Positions 4,153 to 5,605 of a DNA stretch of 5,605 bases are shown piece by piece (positions within the stretch are counted from its first letter, which is position 1; the number at the start of each line of letters is the position of its first letter). The notes under the pieces were generated by a model. That model worked only from the letters and a program-made list of their open reading frames with translations. It was not told where the DNA came from and ran no database searches. A program made the translations under genes and the position numbers. The DNA comes from Bacteroidota bacterium (lineage in GTDB: Bacteria; Zhuqueibacterota; Zhuqueibacteria; Zhuqueibacterales; Geothermadaptataceae): NCBI GenBank assembly GCA_011375275.1, contig DRLW01000263.1:1-5605 (forward strand), given 5' to 3'.

Positions 4153-5605
4153 ATGAAAACGATAGACTTTGAACACCTTTTTCTCGCCGGATGGCGGCCC
4201 TTTGCATGGATCGCCCTGCTGGTCGTGCTCGTCTATGGGCAAACAGTACGCTTCGGCTTTGTCGGCTATGATGACGACGCCTTGATTTCCAACAATGAAA
4301 CCCTCGCTTTTTCCTTCGAAAATCTCATCACGGCTTTCAGCGACGATGTGATGCGGGATCAGCACGGGTTGTTTTATCGTCCGGTCCTCAGCCTGAGTTA
4401 TATGCTGGACTATGCTGTGGCCGGGAAGAATCCTGCTGTCTATCATGCCGCAAATCTCATCTATCACCTGCTGGCGGTGTACGCTCTGTTCGCTTTGTTG
4501 CTGGCTTTGGGCGCCCGGCGCGCTGCTGCCTTTCTGTTCAGCGCAGTCGTCGCTGTGCATCCGGTTCTCGTTCAGGCTGTAGCCTGGCTGCCGGGGAGGA
4601 ATGACCTCCTGCTGGCGCTCTTCACCATACTCGCTGTGCTCAGTTTTTTACGCTATATGCAAAAGAGCACCACCCGGCGCCTCATCCTGCACGGCTTCTG
4701 GCTCCTGTTGGCTTTGCTGACCAAGGAAACCGCTCTCATCATTCCTGTGCTCTGTCTCGTCGCGTGGTATGTCCTGCTGCGCAGGGATACCGCACCGCGA
4801 AAACTTCTGCCTTTTCTGCCGGCATGGGTGCTGGTTTCAGCCCTTTGGATGGCGCTGCGCATGAACGCCCTTGGTGGCAGCGCCCGCCCCGCCCATCTGA
4901 CCTTTTTTGCACCTGCCGATCTTATCGCGGGTTGGCTCTCTTATCTGGGAAAAATTTTCTGGCCGCTGCATCTGCAGGTTTTTCCTGTCGCGGGCCAGTT
5001 GCCAGTCATCGAGGGGGTGGTGGTTACGCTGCTGCTGGCCGGTCTTGCGTGGCGCACACGTATTCCTGACCGCGGCCAGGCGCTGTTCGGGCTACTCTGG
5101 TTTTTCCTGTTTCTGGCGCCAACCATTGTGCGCGGTACCGATGACGCAGCTTTCCTCGAGCACCGGATTTATCTGCCCATGGCAGGCCTGGCCATCGCCC
5201 TCAATGCTCTCCGACCCTGGCAGGGTCTGTCGCGTACAATGGTGCTGGCATTTTTTTCTGCCGTACTCATTTTGTTTTCCGTAAAAACTTTTACCCATAG
5301 CGGCCTTTTTGCCCGCGATGTTACGTTTTGGCAGGCAGCCGTCGCTGGTTCACCGCGTTCTGCGTTTGTTTACTATGGCAGAGCCAACGCAGCTATGCGC
5401 CATGGTGACGAGTCATCGGCGGAGTTCGACTACCAAAAAGCCTTATCCCTGCAACCCGGTTTTGCCCGCGCTGCTTATAACCTCGGCAATCTTTATTTAA
5501 AAAAAGGTGAATATCGAAAAGCAGCGGCAGCATATCGCCAGGTTTTGCGTACGGTGCCGCAACATCTCGATGCGCTGATCAATCTGTCTGTGGCTTATCG
5601 CAAAC
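4153..5605 (+). CDS. TMTC-like membrane GT-C protein with TPRs (partial)
   Basis: The first 484 codons of a gene that runs off the right edge. It has many hydrophobic spans: about 18-30, 100-118, 124-138, 150-166, 180-208, 220-236, 284-299, 310-324, 340-352 and 362-378. Tetratricopeptide repeats begin near residue 400 (about 402-435, 436-469, 470 onward). Motifs typical of TMTC-like/GT-C proteins are GYDDDA (38-43, acidic pair in the first extramembrane loop), FYRPVLSLSYMLDY (74-87), HPVLVQAVAWLPGRNDLL (136-153), TKETA (190-194) and EHRIYLPMAGLA (336-347). Such proteins are thought to transfer sugars from a polyprenyl-phosphate donor outside the cytoplasmic membrane, with the TPRs presenting the acceptor; the substrate here is unknown. 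ATG 4153 is chosen because an in-frame stop lies at 4138-4140 and there is no earlier start. Its ribosome binding site is poor: AGG at 4148-4150 is only two bases away, and a better AGGAG (4117-4121) is 31 bases away. Confidence 0.9.
   Translation, partial: MKTIDFEHLFLAGWRPFAWIALLVVLVYGQTVRFGFVGYDDDALISNNETLAFSFENLITAFSDDVMRDQHGLFYRPVLSLSYMLDYAVAGKNPAVYHAANLIYHLLAVYALFALLLALGARRAAAFLFSAVVAVHPVLVQAVAWLPGRNDLLLALFTILAVLSFLRYMQKSTTRRLILHGFWLLLALLTKETALIIPVLCLVAWYVLLRRDTAPRKLLPFLPAWVLVSALWMALRMNALGGSARPAHLTFFAPADLIAGWLSYLGKIFWPLHLQVFPVAGQLPVIEGVVVTLLLAGLAWRTRIPDRGQALFGLLWFFLFLAPTIVRGTDDAAFLEHRIYLPMAGLAIALNALRPWQGLSRTMVLAFFSAVLILFSVKTFTHSGLFARDVTFWQAAVAGSPRSAFVYYGRANAAMRHGDESSAEFDYQKALSLQPGFARAAYNLGNLYLKKGEYRKAAAAYRQVLRTVPQHLDALINLSVAYRK

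Noticed and set aside
4135..4560. 141-codon open frame on the minus strand
   Set aside because: It is antisense to the 5' part of the TMTC-like gene, where the plus frame carries conserved motifs. The peptide has no recognised features.

Overview
The window holds four protein-coding genes, all on the + strand, separated by long stretches without genes. In order they are a complete SpoIID/LytB-domain protein (732-2090), a complete coiled-coil protein of unknown function (2311-3396), a small protein with an IF2_N-like N-terminus that overlaps it (3383-3676), and the first 484 codons of a multi-membrane-span, TPR-tailed GT-C-type protein of the TMTC-like class (4153 to the window end). No rRNA, tRNA, CRISPR array, transposase or phage gene was recognised.

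Organism: base composition is moderately GC-rich by eye. The SpoIID-like protein sits alone, with no sporulation genes nearby. The TMTC-like TPR membrane protein and the GC-rich palindromic intergenic repeats suggest a non-sporulating Gram-negative bacterium. Green sulfur bacteria (Chlorobi) or a neighbouring lineage is my best guess. That guess rests on remembered resemblance and is low confidence.

Layout: positions 1-731 hold no convincing gene. They begin with an inverted copy (R1, 14-58) of a repeat whose other two copies (R2, 3873-3961; R3, 4049-4108) lie upstream of the TMTC-like gene. The SpoIID gene starts after a good Shine-Dalgarno site and has no signal peptide. The 220 bp after it contain a perfect palindrome (2212-2229) and a strong two-tier terminator-like hairpin with a T-rich tail (2239-2289), which ends about 20 bp before the next start codon. 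The coiled-coil gene and the small gene form a tight pair: they overlap by 14 bp, and the second has a perfect AGGAGG inside the first. A 476 bp intergenic region with repeats R2 and R3 and several hairpins follows, then the TMTC-like gene.

Function: the SpoIID-like and TMTC-like products belong to families linked to the cell envelope (peptidoglycan remodelling, and probable protein or lipid glycosylation). The middle pair is uncharacterised and is the best candidate here for something undescribed. Nothing in the sequence shows that all four genes act in one system; the terminator and long gaps suggest at least three transcription units.
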